64,000 nucleotides of DNA from Erythrobacter sp. YJ-T3-07 (GCF_015999305.1 NZ_JAEAGP010000001.1:620001-684000), one strand, 5' to 3'. Counted from the stretch's first letter, positions 42,953 through 52,408 are shown. Program-made: numbers and translations. Notes: generated by a model from the letters alone, not told the origin.

Positions 42953-43711
42953 TCAAATCCCGCCTGCGACCGGTGCGTGGCCTGCCTCGCCCAAACTGTC
43001 GCGCAGGTCCTTCGAGCACGCTGCCAGTGCCTGTGCATCGGTCGATCGGATGACGAAGTTCGCGCCAACCTTGCCTTCACGGAAGAACGGGTAGCTGCCG
43101 ATCTGGCAGTCCTCGTGCGCCTTTTCGACCTTGCGGAGAAGGCCCGCAACCTCGCTCTCGGCGGTCCAGCAGCCCATCGTTTCGCTGAGCAGCGGGGCTC
43201 CGCCTTCGAGTGAGCCGGTCAACGCGTCGAGCATGCCTGCGGTGATGTGCGGCACGCCGGCCATCAGGAATACGTTGCCGATCCTGATCCCGGGCGCGCC
43301 GGACATGCGGTTGGGGATCAGTTCAGCCCCGTCGGGCACCCGTGCCATGCGCAACCGGTCTTCGGTCAGGCCGCCCGGCTTGTCCGCGTAGTAGCGTTCG
43401 AGGATGGCGCGTGCTTCGGGGTGGATCACCACTTCGCGCCCCAAGGCGACGGCGACCGCGTCCACAGTGATGTCGTCATGGGTCGGGCCGATACCGCCGG
43501 TGGTGAAGAGGTAGTCGTTGGCGCTGCGCAGCGCGTTCACCGCCTCCACGATCCGGTCCTGCACATCGGGGACCACGCGCACCTCTGCCAGGCGGATGCC
43601 CTGCACCTGCAGCCATGCGGCGACCTGCGCGATGTTCTTGTCGTGGGTGCGGCCGGAGAGGATCTCGTCGCCGATGACGACCAGCCCTGCGGTCCAGATA
43701 CGTTCGCTCAT
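42953..43711 (-). CDS. CinA N-terminal / molybdopterin-binding domain protein
   Basis: A 252-residue protein with only the MoaB/Mog-like half of CinA. It begins WTAGLVVIGDEILSGRTHDK and contains LFTTGGIGPTHDDITVDAVA and GAPGIRIGNVFLMAGVPHI. The C-terminal deamidase domain of full CinA is missing. This stand-alone form is common in alphaproteobacteria; related enzymes hydrolyse ADP-ribose or process NAD-derived compounds, but the role here is not known. Confidence 0.85.
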   Translation of the reverse strand: MSERIWTAGLVVIGDEILSGRTHDKNIAQVAAWLQVQGIRLAEVRVVPDVQDRIVEAVNALRSANDYLFTTGGIGPTHDDITVDAVAVALGREVVIHPEARAILERYYADKPGGLTEDRLRMARVPDGAELIPNRMSGAPGIRIGNVFLMAGVPHITAGMLDALTGSLEGGAPLLSETMGCWTAESEVAGLLRKVEKAHEDCQIGSYPFFREGKVGANFVIRSTDAQALAACSKDLRDSLGEAGHAPVAGGI

Positions 43712-43718
43712 AGTGCTC

Positions 43719-45242
43719 TCAGGTCGTGCTGCGGGCGGTGGTGGTCCGGGCGGGTGCCGCGTCGCTCACCGGGGCGTGGGGCAGCGCGCGGAAGTGCAGG
43801 ATGCCGTCGTCGACCGGATCGCTCTTCATCTGCTTGCGGTCGACCCGGTAATCCTGGTTGAGCCGCCACGGGAAGCTGACGGCGTTTTTCGGCATGATCG
43901 CCTTGGAGCGCTGGATGTAGCCGGACGAGAAATCGAAGATGTCGTCGTCCTCCAGCGCGGCCTCGTCTGCCGCCGACAGAGCGGGCACCGCGATGTCCAT
44001 TCCCCGGGCGTCCATCATCTTGATCACGTCGCACACATAGGCCGCATTGAGGTCTGCGCGCAAAGTCCAGCTAGCGTTGAGATAGCCGAACACCACCGCG
44101 AGATTGGGCAGGTTCGAGAACATGCAGCCCTTGTAGTAATAGCGCTGCGAGAAATCGACCGGGTCGCCATCGACCGAGATCGCGATCTTGCCTGCCACCG
44201 CGAGCTTGAGGCCGGTCGCGGTGACGATGATGTCCGCGCGGATTTCCTGCCCGTCCTCCAGCACCACCGCGTCCCTGGCGAAGCGGGCAATCCTGCCCGT
44301 CACGACCTCGGCCTTGCCGCTCTTGATCGCCTCGAACAGGTCGGCATCGGGCACCAGGCACAGCCGCTGGTCCCATGGGTCGTAGGGCGGTGTGAACGCG
44401 GCCGGGTCGTACTTGTCGCCCAGATGACCCTGCATCTTCTTGGTCAAGAATTCCTTGACCTTCTCCGGCTGGCTCTGCGCGCGCTTGAAGCCGATGTCCT
44501 GCATGACCACGTTTTTCCAGCGGGTGATCTTGTACGCGGTCTCCTGTGGCAGGATCTTGCGCAGGAAATTGGCCAGCCCGTCGCGCGCGGGGCGGCTGAA
44601 CATCCAGGTGGGCGTGCGCTGGAGCATCGTGACCCTGGTCGCCTTGTCCGCCATCGCGGGCACGATGGTGACCGCTGTCGCGCCCGATCCGATGACCACC
44701 ACGTGCTTGCCCTCGTAAGACAGGTCTTCGGGCCAGAACTGCGGGTGGACCGCCTCGCCCTCGAATTCGCCTAGCTCGAAGCCGGGATCGTAGGGTTCGT
44801 CGTAATCGTAATAGCCAGAGCCGAGATAGAGCCAGTTCGCGGTCAGCCGCTTGCGCTCGCCTTCGGCGGTGAGGACGGTGACGATCCAGCGCGCGGTCGA
44901 TGAATCGAAATCGGCGCTCTCGACCATCATTTCGAAGCGGATATTCTCCCGAATGCCGCGCTCGTCGACGATGTGGTTGAGGTATTCGAGGATCGAGGAG
45001 GCATCGGCGATGCTCTTCTCGTGCTTCCACGGTTCGAAGATGAAGCCGAGCGTGTGCATGTCGCTGTCCGAGCGCACGCCGGGGTAGCGGAACAGATCCC
45101 AGGTGCCGCCCAGCCGCTCGCGCCTTTCGAGGATCGCATAGCGCTTGTCCGGGCACTCCATCTCCAGATGCGCGGCCATCCCGATGCCGGAAATACCCGC
45201 GCCGACGATCAGCACGTCGAAATCGGTGTCACTGCTATCCAT
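43719..45242 (-). CDS. Flavin-containing Baeyer-Villiger type monooxygenase
   Basis: A 507-residue FAD/NADPH enzyme. The FAD-binding fold is VLIVGAGISGIGMAAHLE near residue 10; the NADPH fold is VVVIGSGATAVTIVPAMADK near residue 185. Just before it lies FEGEAVHPQFWP, which fits the Baeyer-Villiger fingerprint FxGxxxHxxxW(P/D). It would insert oxygen into a ketone or oxidise a heteroatom; no substrate is evident. It is divergent from the second TonB-dependent receptor. Confidence 0.88.
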   Translation of the reverse strand: MDSSDTDFDVLIVGAGISGIGMAAHLEMECPDKRYAILERRERLGGTWDLFRYPGVRSDSDMHTLGFIFEPWKHEKSIADASSILEYLNHIVDERGIRENIRFEMMVESADFDSSTARWIVTVLTAEGERKRLTANWLYLGSGYYDYDEPYDPGFELGEFEGEAVHPQFWPEDLSYEGKHVVVIGSGATAVTIVPAMADKATRVTMLQRTPTWMFSRPARDGLANFLRKILPQETAYKITRWKNVVMQDIGFKRAQSQPEKVKEFLTKKMQGHLGDKYDPAAFTPPYDPWDQRLCLVPDADLFEAIKSGKAEVVTGRIARFARDAVVLEDGQEIRADIIVTATGLKLAVAGKIAISVDGDPVDFSQRYYYKGCMFSNLPNLAVVFGYLNASWTLRADLNAAYVCDVIKMMDARGMDIAVPALSAADEAALEDDDIFDFSSGYIQRSKAIMPKNAVSFPWRLNQDYRVDRKQMKSDPVDDGILHFRALPHAPVSDAAPARTTTARSTT

Positions 45243-45306
45243 CGCCCATCACTCTCCGTCTTTGTTCGCAACTTATCGCATGATCCGCCCGATGGCGAGA
45301 GGGTGG

Positions 45307-45335
45307 CTGACGGCGCAGCGCATCGTGGCTAGGGC
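45307..45335 (+). promoter_or_regulatory. Possible near-leaderless promoter of the second receptor
   Basis: CTGACG, 17 bases, TAGGGC, with the ATG at 45343 only seven bases after the -10 box. No Shine-Dalgarno is seen, so a leaderless or nearly leaderless transcript is possible. Same layout as at 33091, 58541 and 62613. Confidence 0.35.
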
Positions 45336-45342
45336 ATTGAAC

Positions 45343-47364
45343 ATGCCCTGCCACCCGCTCCGCTTCGCTCTTCTGGCCACCGCTGGCCTTGCCACGCCCG
45401 CACTGGCGCAGGAGGCGTCCGACGGCGAGCAGGACACCGTGATCGTGGTCACCGGGCGCGGGCTGGAGGAGACTCCCGCAGCGCCCGCATATGGCACGGT
45501 CGAGATCACCCGGGAGGAGGTGCTGGGCACTCCGTCGGGCCGTATCGAGGAGGCGCTGGCAGGCGTCGCAGGCGTCCAGCAGTTCCGCCGCTCGGACAGC
45601 CGATCCTCCAACCCGACCGCACAGGGCGTGACCTTGCGCGCGCTGGGCGGAAATGCCACGAGCCGCGCGCTAGTGACGCTCGACGGGGTGCCGATGGCGG
45701 ACCCGTTTTTCGGCTACATTCCCTTCGCCGCGCTGCTGCCCGAACAGGTCGGGCGGATCGCAGCGACGCGCGGCGGTGGGTCCGGCCCATTCGGCGCAGG
45801 TGCCTTGGCCGGGACGATCGCGATCGAGAGCCTGTCGCCCGAGAGGCAGGCTCCGCTGGGCGCGAGCGTGCTGGTGAACGATCGCGGCGGGACCGAGGCG
45901 GCGGGTTCGTTTTCCCAGGCGCTTGGCGCAGGCTACGCGACCGGCGCGGTGCGCTGGGATCGCGGGCCGGGGTTCTACACGGCCCCCGAAGACCAGCGCG
46001 TCGTTGCCAGCGTGCCCGCACGGTTCGACAGCGTCTCGGGCCAACTGCGTGCGGTGATGCCGCTGGCGAGCGATCTGGAACTGCAGGCGCGGGTGCTGGC
46101 GTTCGACGATGCGCGCACATTGCGCTTCGCCGGGGCGGACAGTTCCGGCAGTGGGCAGGACTATTCGGTCCGGCTCGTCGGGCGCGGGCGCTGGCAGGTG
46201 GATGCGCTGGGCTATGTGCAGGCACGCAACTTCTCCAACCTCGTCGTCAGTTCGAGCCGCTTCGTGCCCGTGCTCGACCAGCGTAATACGCCCTCGACCG
46301 GACTCGGCGGCAAGATCGAGGTGCGCCCCCCGGTGGGCGGGGCGCATACCTTGCGCCTCGGGGTCGACTATCGTCGGGCTTCGGGCGAATTGCAGGAGAC
46401 CCCGATCAGTGCGTTCACCGGGCAGGTCACTGCGCGGCGGCGTGCGGGCGGGGTCACCAGCGATCTCGGGTTGTTCGTAGAGGACGACTGGCAAGTAGGA
46501 CAGCTGGTCCTGACCGGCGGGCTGCGCGCCGACCGGACGGTGATCGCGGACGGGTTCTATCGTGAGACCACCCCGACCGGTGCGATGATGACCGACACGG
46601 CCTTTGCCGACCGCAGCGACTGGACGCTGACCTGGCGTGGTGGCGCGCTGTTCCGGGCGACGCCGTCGCTCGACCTGCGGGCGGCGGCCTATAGCGGGCT
46701 CCGGTTGCCGACCCTGAACGAGCTGTACCGCCCCTTCGTGGTCTTCCCCGTGGTCACCGAGGCCAATGCCACCCTCGCCAACGAGGAGCTGCGCGGGGTC
46801 GAGTTGGGGCTCGACTGGCGACCGCTTGCAGGCATCGCGCTATCGCTGACTGCCTTCGACAACCGGCTGGAGAACGCGATTGCCAACGTCACCCTCGGCC
46901 CGAATTTGCGCCAGCGGCGCAACCTGCCCGCGATCGAAACGCGCGGGGTCGAAGCCGGACTGCGTGTGGCGCGGGGGCCGATCCGCTTCGACGGCAGCCT
47001 CTCCTTCTCCGACCCGCGCGTCGAGGGCGAGGGGGCGTCGCTGGCGCTCGACGGGAATCGACCTCCGCAAAGCCCGCGCTGGATGGCTGCGGCGAGCATC
47101 GCCTACGCTCCGTCGGACCGGGCCCGTATTGCGCTCTCGCTGCGCCATGTCGGCGACCAGTTCGAGGATGACCTTGAAACCGATGTCCTGCCCGCGTTCA
47201 CCACGCTGGGGGCCTACGCGCAGGTGCCGCTTGTAGGACAGCTCGATCTCGTGCTGCGGGCCGAGAACCTGTTCGACGAGACTATCGTCACCCGCAATGA
47301 CGGAGGCGATCTGGACCTGGGCGCGCCGCGTACGCTGTGGGCGGGGATCCGCTACGGCTTCTGA
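45343..47364 (+). CDS. TonB-dependent outer-membrane receptor
   Basis: A 673-residue receptor. The ATG at 45343 opens a signal peptide (MPCHPLRFALLATAGLATPA) ending ALAQ. A TonB-box-like DTVIVVTGRGLEE follows near residue 30, then a plug with GVTLRALGGNATSRALVTLD and GGGSGPFGAGALAGTI. The barrel ends in Phe (GIRYGF). The small size and plug resemble vitamin B12 or metal-type receptors, but the ligand is unknown. Its 3' end overlaps the convergent DUF421 gene by 13 bases. Confidence 0.9.
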   Translation: MPCHPLRFALLATAGLATPALAQEASDGEQDTVIVVTGRGLEETPAAPAYGTVEITREEVLGTPSGRIEEALAGVAGVQQFRRSDSRSSNPTAQGVTLRALGGNATSRALVTLDGVPMADPFFGYIPFAALLPEQVGRIAATRGGGSGPFGAGALAGTIAIESLSPERQAPLGASVLVNDRGGTEAAGSFSQALGAGYATGAVRWDRGPGFYTAPEDQRVVASVPARFDSVSGQLRAVMPLASDLELQARVLAFDDARTLRFAGADSSGSGQDYSVRLVGRGRWQVDALGYVQARNFSNLVVSSSRFVPVLDQRNTPSTGLGGKIEVRPPVGGAHTLRLGVDYRRASGELQETPISAFTGQVTARRRAGGVTSDLGLFVEDDWQVGQLVLTGGLRADRTVIADGFYRETTPTGAMMTDTAFADRSDWTLTWRGGALFRATPSLDLRAAAYSGLRLPTLNELYRPFVVFPVVTEANATLANEELRGVELGLDWRPLAGIALSLTAFDNRLENAIANVTLGPNLRQRRNLPAIETRGVEAGLRVARGPIRFDGSLSFSDPRVEGEGASLALDGNRPPQSPRWMAAASIAYAPSDRARIALSLRHVGDQFEDDLETDVLPAFTTLGAYAQVPLVGQLDLVLRAENLFDETIVTRNDGGDLDLGAPRTLWAGIRYGF

Positions 47365-47897
47365 AGCTCTGGCGAGGGGTTGCGCGCGTCGTCCACCCCT
47401 TCGAGGATCGCGGGGTCGAGATTGGGCCCGTGCATGACCGAGATATCGCCGGTGGTCTCCAGCACCACCGCGCGCACTTCGTCGAAACTCATCGTGTTCG
47501 ATTCGCGCAGCTTGGCGATGATGTCGGATCGCGACACGCGGGTCTTGCTCATCGCTTCGGTACAGAACCTACCGTCGATCATCAGCAGCACGGGATCGTT
47601 CTGGATCGCCTCCTCGAACGTCTCGGATTTCTTGCGGATCTTCGCAATTATCAGCTGCACGGCGAACAGCGCGAACATGACGACCGCCGCCTGTGTGAAG
47701 CCCTGCCAGTCGGTCGCGCGGCCCATCCCGGCCAGCACGGTGCCGCTGGCAACGGTGATGACGAAGTCGAAATTCGTCATCTTGGAAAAGCTGCGCAGCC
47801 CGACGATCCGGGTCAGCGCGATGACGTAAACGATTCCGATCGCGGTCAGGATCATCCCGCGTGCGATAAGGTCGTAGGTCGTATCGTCGAAGAACAT
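47352..47897 (-). CDS. DUF421 membrane protein (YetF-like)
   Basis: A 181-residue protein with three N-terminal membrane helices and a soluble C-terminal domain containing VLLMIDGRFCTEAMSKTRVS and FDEVRAVVLETTGDISVM, as in the DUF421 family. I choose the ATG at 47897 because an AGGAGG lies seven bases upstream; the in-frame ATG at 47903 is too close to it. Function of the family is unsettled. Confidence 0.85.
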   Translation of the reverse strand: MFFDDTTYDLIARGMILTAIGIVYVIALTRIVGLRSFSKMTNFDFVITVASGTVLAGMGRATDWQGFTQAAVVMFALFAVQLIIAKIRKKSETFEEAIQNDPVLLMIDGRFCTEAMSKTRVSRSDIIAKLRESNTMSFDEVRAVVLETTGDISVMHGPNLDPAILEGVDDARNPSPELQKP

Positions 47898-47978
47898 GTG
47901 CATGCCTCCTGTGGTCGACGGAGAGAGGACGTTCCCGGTGCGCCACAAGCTCACCGGGAACGGGAGGCGGATAGACTC

Positions 47979-48989
47979 TTAGGCGTCGACGACCTTCTGC
48001 TCGATCGCGCCGAAGATCGAATGGCCCTTCTCGTCTTCCATCCAGATCTTCACCGTGTCGCCCGGGTGCATGAAGCGCGTCTTGGCTTCGCCGCTAGCGA
48101 TGGTTTCGATCATCCGGATTTCGGCGATGCAGGAGTAACCCTTGCCGCCCTCGCTGACCGGCTTGCCGGGGTCGCCATCGGGGCCCTGATTGGAGATCGT
48201 ACCCGAACCGATGATGCAGCCCGCGCCCAGATTGCGTGTCTTGGCCGCATGGGCGACCAGATCGGCGAGGCTGAAGGTCGCATCCTGGCCCACATCGGCG
48301 CGGCCGAAGGGTTCGCCGTTGTAGTCGACCATCAGCGGGCGCTGGATCACGCTGCCCTTCCACGCATCGCCCAGTTCGTCGGGCGTCACGCATACCGGGC
48401 TGAACGCGGTCGCGGGCTTTGACTGGAAGAAGCCGAAGCCCTTGGCCAGTTCGCCCGGGATCAGGCCGCGCAGAGATACGTCGTTGACCAGCATCAGCAG
48501 CTTGATGTGATCGGCGGCTTCGTCCGAAGAGACACCCATCGGCACATCGTCGGTGATGCAGGCGATCTCGCCTTCCATGTCGCAGCCCCAGCTCGTGTCC
48601 TTGAGCGGAATGTCCGCACGCGGGGGAAGGAAGTCGTCGCTGCCGCCCTGATACATCAGCGGATCGTGGTAGAAGCTCTCGGGCACTTCGGCGCCGCGTG
48701 CCTTTCGCACCAGCTCGACGTGGTTGATGTAGGCGCTGCCATCCGCCCACTGGTACGCGCGCGGCAGCGGCGAATGCGCTTCGCGCTCGTGGAAGCGTTC
48801 GCACGGAACGGCTTCGTTGTTAACATCGCGGTAGAGCGCTTCGAGCTTGGGCGCGATATTGGCCCAGTCGTCGAGCGCGTCCTGCATCGTCGCCGCGATA
48901 TTGTCCGCCGCGCAGTAGCGGGTGATGTCCTTCGAGACGACCACCAGCTTGCCGTCGCGCGTTCCGTCATTGAGCGTGGCGAGTTTCAT
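47979..48989 (-). CDS. Fumarylacetoacetate hydrolase-family protein
   Basis: A 336-residue enzyme with the FAH core: SWGCDMEGEIACITDDVPMG (metal-binding Asp/Glu), VNDVSLRGLIPGELAKGFGF and GSGTISNQGPDGD. It starts by overlapping the maiA stop (ATGA). Together they catalyse the last two steps of homogentisate (tyrosine) breakdown, maleylacetoacetate to fumarylacetoacetate to fumarate plus acetoacetate. The earlier enzymes of the pathway are not in this window. Confidence 0.88.
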   Translation of the reverse strand: MKLATLNDGTRDGKLVVVSKDITRYCAADNIAATMQDALDDWANIAPKLEALYRDVNNEAVPCERFHEREAHSPLPRAYQWADGSAYINHVELVRKARGAEVPESFYHDPLMYQGGSDDFLPPRADIPLKDTSWGCDMEGEIACITDDVPMGVSSDEAADHIKLLMLVNDVSLRGLIPGELAKGFGFFQSKPATAFSPVCVTPDELGDAWKGSVIQRPLMVDYNGEPFGRADVGQDATFSLADLVAHAAKTRNLGAGCIIGSGTISNQGPDGDPGKPVSEGGKGYSCIAEIRMIETIASGEAKTRFMHPGDTVKIWMEDEKGHSIFGAIEQKVVDA

Positions 48990-49636
48990 TGGACTGTCTC
49001 TCCTTCGGGGGTGTCGTTCTGGTTGTCGGGGTGCGCCCGCTGCACTTCATCCAATGCGAGGCAGGCGGCTTCGATCCGGGTAGTGTGCGGCGCATCGGAG
49101 AAATCGTAGCCGAAGCGGCGCGCGTTGTAGATTTGCGGCATCAGCACGACTTCGAAGAAGCCGGGCTTGTCGAACAGGAAGTCGCCGGTGTTCAGCTGCG
49201 CGAGCCGCCGTTCGATCGGCTGCAATGTCCGTGCGAGCCAGTGGCGGTACCAAGTGTCCACGCCGTCCTGATCCTGCCCGTATTCGCTCTTGAGGTACTT
49301 CAGTACGGGCAGGTTGAGCGGTGCGTGCAACTCGGTCGCGATGGCATAGGCCAGTTCGCGCGCGAGGTAGCGCCGTTCGATATCGGCGGGCAGCAGCGGG
49401 TTTTCGGGGTAGGCCTCGTCCAGCCATTCGATGATCGCCATCGACTGCACGCGGTCCTTGCCGTCCACTTCCAGCATGGGGACGGTGGCAAACGGGTTGC
49501 GACCGGCGAAGGCTTCGCCCTTCTGCTGGCTCTCGACCAGATTGACCGGGCAATTCTCGTATTCGAGGCCCTTCAATTGCAGCGCGAGCCGCAGGCGGTA
49601 GCTCGTGGAGCTGCGGAAATAGCCGTAGAGTTTCAT
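48986..49636 (-). CDS. maiA: Maleylacetoacetate isomerase (zeta-class GST)
   Basis: A 216-residue glutathione transferase-type enzyme. It starts MKLYGYFRSSTSYRLRLALQ, where the SST motif takes the place of the zeta-class SSC/SST active site, and carries NPFATVPMLEVDG for glutathione binding. VLMPQIYNARRFG is typical of the C-terminal helical domain. A GGAG motif precedes the ATG at 49636. It is coupled to the FAH gene by a four-base overlap. Confidence 0.9.
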   Translation of the reverse strand: MKLYGYFRSSTSYRLRLALQLKGLEYENCPVNLVESQQKGEAFAGRNPFATVPMLEVDGKDRVQSMAIIEWLDEAYPENPLLPADIERRYLARELAYAIATELHAPLNLPVLKYLKSEYGQDQDGVDTWYRHWLARTLQPIERRLAQLNTGDFLFDKPGFFEVVLMPQIYNARRFGYDFSDAPHTTRIEAACLALDEVQRAHPDNQNDTPEGETVQ

Positions 49637-49704
49637 CTCATCCTCTCCTGCGCCGGGCCGTTCGCTTCGCGGCCCTGACACACCTGACACACAGTCCTAA
49701 GACG

Positions 49705-49722
49705 AAAAACCGGCCTCCGGTT
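49705..49722 (-). terminator. Terminator downstream of glutaryl-CoA dehydrogenase
   Basis: On the minus strand AACCGG-AGG-CCGGTT is followed by further T residues, giving a short six-pair hairpin with a five-T run. It lies 90 bases past the gcdH stop and before maiA, so it should stop gcdH transcripts. The stem is short, so efficiency is uncertain. Confidence 0.5.
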
Positions 49723-49811
49723 CCGAACCTTTGCCGGTCTCGGTCAGTGCGGGCGGGGTGGGCTGCATTCCCCGCCTATCGCACGGCTGGCACATGTAGG
49801 ACAGATCGTCT

Positions 49812-50987
49812 TCAGAACGCCGGAATGCCCGTGATCGCGCGGCCCAGGATCAGCGCGTGGACATCATGCGTGCCCTCGTAGGTGTTGACCGTCTCCAGGT
49901 TCACCATGTGGCGGATCACCTGATATTCCTCGGAAATCCCGTTGCCGCCATGCATGTCGCGCGAGACGCGCGCGATGTTCAGCGCCTTGCCGACATTGTT
50001 GCGCTTCACGATCGAGACCATGTCCGGCGACCAGTTGCCCTCTTCCATCAGGCGACCGACGCGCAAAGACGCCTGAAGCCCCAGCGCAATCTCGGTCAGC
50101 ATGTCGGCGAGCTTGAGCTGGTAGAGCTGCTTGCTGGCAAGCGGCACGCCGAACTGCTGCCGGTCGAGCCCGTATTGCTTCGCCGCGTCCATGCAGAACT
50201 CGGCGGCACCCATCGCGCCCCACGAAATACCGTAGCGCGCACGATTGAGGCAGCTGAACGGACCTTTGAGGCCCTGCACTTCGGGGAACATGGCGGATGC
50301 GGGCACGCGCACCTCGTCCATCATGATCATACCCGTGGTGCTCGCACGCAGCGAGATCTTGCCTTCGATCTTGGGGGCGGAGAGGCCTTCCATGCCCTTT
50401 TCGAGCACGAAGCCGCGAATGGCGCCGCCGTGTTCCTCGCTCTTGGCCCAGACGACGAACACGTCGGCGAAGGGCGAGTTGGAAATCCACGTCTTGCTGC
50501 CAGAGATGACGTAATCGTCGCCGTCTTTCTTGGCGACCGTCTTCATCCCCGCCGGGTCGGAGCCTGCATCGGGTTCGGTGAGGCCGAAGCAGCCGATCAG
50601 TTCGCCGCTGGCGAGGCCGGGGAGGTATTTCTTCTTCTGCTCTTCGCTGCCGAAGGCGTGGATCGGGTACATCACCAGGCTGGACTGCACGCTGGCCATC
50701 GAGCGGTAGCCGCTATCGACTCGCTCGATCTCGCGCGCGATCAGGCCATAGGCGACGTAGCCTGCGCCCGCGCCGCCATATTCTTCCGGAATGGTCGCGC
50801 CCAGCAGGCCGGCCTTGCCCATCAGCGGGAAGAGTTCGGGCGCGCTGGTTTCTTCGCGAAAGGCCTCGATCACGCGCGGCTGCAATTCGCTCTGCGCGAA
50901 GGCGTGCGCGGACTCGCGGATCATCCGCTCGTCCTCGGTCAGCTGGTCGTCGAGGCGGAGGGGGTCGGTGGCGTCGAAGGGGATCAT
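49812..50987 (-). CDS. gcdH: Glutaryl-CoA dehydrogenase
   Basis: A 391-residue acyl-CoA dehydrogenase. The segments [20 protein letters not shown] and [20 protein letters not shown] are characteristic of the glutaryl-CoA branch, with the catalytic Glu in [22 protein letters not shown] binds FAD. It oxidises and decarboxylates glutaryl-CoA to crotonyl-CoA in lysine and tryptophan breakdown. The ATG at 50987 is chosen to give [12 protein letters not shown] as N-terminus. Confidence 0.88.
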   Translation of the reverse strand: MIPFDATDPLRLDDQLTEDERMIRESAHAFAQSELQPRVIEAFREETSAPELFPLMGKAGLLGATIPEEYGGAGAGYVAYGLIAREIERVDSGYRSMASVQSSLVMYPIHAFGSEEQKKKYLPGLASGELIGCFGLTEPDAGSDPAGMKTVAKKDGDDYVISGSKTWISNSPFADVFVVWAKSEEHGGAIRGFVLEKGMEGLSAPKIEGKISLRASTTGMIMMDEVRVPASAMFPEVQGLKGPFSCLNRARYGISWGAMGAAEFCMDAAKQYGLDRQQFGVPLASKQLYQLKLADMLTEIALGLQASLRVGRLMEEGNWSPDMVSIVKRNNVGKALNIARVSRDMHGGNGISEEYQVIRHMVNLETVNTYEGTHDVHALILGRAITGIPAF

Positions 50988-51081
50988 ATCGGGGCTCGCT
51001 AGTAGATGTGCAGCAGCCCATGGCAAAGGGACGCCCCTTCGGGCAAGCCCTGCCGTCCCGCCTGCCTGCGCCGGGGCGCGA

Positions 51082-51498
51082 TCAGACGGTCTGGACGTCC
51101 GGCGTTGCGGCGTCGATCAAAGGCTCGTCTGCGGCCTGATCGTCGGGATTCAGGGTCGAATGAACCTGATTGAGGATTTCGCCCGGCGGGCACGGCTTGG
51201 ACAGCGCGGGCGCATCGGGGAAGCGCGCATCGACCTCGTCCAGCGGCAGATGGCCGGAATGGAAGATCACCGGCACATCTTCCGCGATCAGCTTTTCCGC
51301 AAAGGGATAGACGACCGTGTCGTTCAGCCGAATGTCGAGGATCGCGAGATCGGGCCGCCGCTTCTGGAAGGCGAGCATCGCCGAGTTGAGATCGGCATGC
51401 GGGCCTTCGACCTCGTAACCGGCCTCTTCGATCGTGTGGCACAGGTCCAGCCCGACGATCGTTTCGTCTTCGGCGATCAGGATGACAGGCTGGTCCAT
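51082..51498 (-). CDS. Single-domain response regulator
   Basis: A 138-residue receiver. It begins [20 protein letters not shown], with the acidic pocket at EDE, the phospho-acceptor Asp in [14 protein letters not shown], and KPCPP near the end. There is no output domain. The layout resembles receivers that work with HWE/HisKA2 kinases in alphaproteobacteria. A GGGAGA precedes the ATG at 51498. No kinase gene is adjacent; the phytochrome kinase is 25 kb away. Confidence 0.83.
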   Translation of the reverse strand: MDQPVILIAEDETIVGLDLCHTIEEAGYEVEGPHADLNSAMLAFQKRRPDLAILDIRLNDTVVYPFAEKLIAEDVPVIFHSGHLPLDEVDARFPDAPALSKPCPPGEILNQVHSTLNPDDQAADEPLIDAATPDVQTV

Positions 51499-51627
51499 AC
51501 ATTCTCCCATCGCGATCGCCACGGCGCGATCGGAATGCAAAAGAACGACCCTCGTCCATGATCGTTCCAAAACGCGCGGCTTGGCAAGCGGAAACTTGGA
51601 AGCGGCGCGCCCTGGAGGAGGGGCAGA

Positions 51628-52230
51628 TCAGAGCTTGCCGAAGCGCTCCTCGTAAGCGGCGGTGTCACCTTCGCTGAGCAGTTTCGCCTGCTCGATCCAG
51701 TTGTCGCGCCGGATACGGCCCTTGAACCGGCCCAGCTGGTCGTCGATCCGGTCGATATCCGCCTCGCTCCAGCCCGCGATCTGCGCGAAGGAGGTGACGC
51801 CCAGCGTGTTCAGCTGCGTCGCAAGCTTGGGCCCGACGCCCTTGAGGCGGGTCAGGTCGTCTGCACCTTCGGGCGCTGCATGCGCCGCCTCTTCCTGCGA
51901 CACGGCGGTGTTCACCGCAGCTCCCGCTCCGCCCAGCGAAGCGGCTGCTGCGGCGGGTTCGGCGCGCGGAGTGGGCACCGGCGGCGGCGCCGGAGACGGA
52001 GCAGGTTCGGGCTCGTGTTCAGGCTCGGGCGGCGCAGTAGTGTCCTTCGCGACCGCCGGTGGCGCGTCGATCAGCGCCTGGTTGCGGCGAGCATTGCCCG
52101 GCTCCTCGGCGGTATCCTCGCGGGTGATCCGGGTCTTGCGCGAACCCGAGAGCAGGAACCAGGCGACCACGAAGCCGACCAGCACGGCCAGCAGGATCAG
52201 CAGCCAGTTTGCCTCGATCAGTTCAATCAT
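51628..52230 (-). CDS. Membrane-anchored helix-hairpin-helix protein
   Basis: A 200-residue protein. A membrane helix (WLLILLAVLVGFVVAWFLL) near the N-terminus is followed by a Pro/Glu/Ala-rich linker of about 90 residues. The C-terminal domain has DDLTRLKGVGPKLATQLNTL and GRFKGRIRRDNWIEQAKLL, a helix-hairpin-helix fold like that of the DNA-binding/ribosome-associated domains found in flap-endonuclease-like proteins. Whether it binds nucleic acid is unknown. It lies downstream of an OmpA-family gene. Confidence 0.75.
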   Translation of the reverse strand: MIELIEANWLLILLAVLVGFVVAWFLLSGSRKTRITREDTAEEPGNARRNQALIDAPPAVAKDTTAPPEPEHEPEPAPSPAPPPVPTPRAEPAAAAASLGGAGAAVNTAVSQEEAAHAAPEGADDLTRLKGVGPKLATQLNTLGVTSFAQIAGWSEADIDRIDDQLGRFKGRIRRDNWIEQAKLLSEGDTAAYEERFGKL

Positions 52231-52292
52231 GTGGGGCTAAGCCTCTCTAGCGTCTTTTGCCGTATTCTTGCTCGCGCATTAACGTGAAAGCG

Positions 52293-52394
52293 TCACTTGC
52301 GCAAAGACCAAAGACTTGAGGCCAGCGCTCCCAGCCCAAGGCCGATGGCATAGGCGGCCAGCGCGAGCAGCACGAGTTCGAAGGAAATGGCCAT
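52293..52394 (-). CDS. 33-residue single-helix membrane peptide
   Basis: An ATG at 52394 opens 33 codons ending in TGA: MAISFELVLLALAAYAIGLG, then LGALASSLWSLRK. The product is one hydrophobic helix with a basic tail, a plausible inner-membrane small protein. An AGGAG lies 11 bases before the ATG. It fits exactly between the OmpA-family gene (14 bases upstream) and the HhH gene on the same strand. No function is known to me. Confidence 0.6.
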   Translation of the reverse strand: MAISFELVLLALAAYAIGLGLGALASSLWSLRK

Positions 52395-52408
52395 TCTTCG
52401 CGCTGCTC

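Noticed and set aside
8334..49800. Further sigma-54 promoters at other TGGCAC sites (for example 18564 and 49788)
   Set aside because: The TTGC element is missing at the required five-base spacing at these sites.
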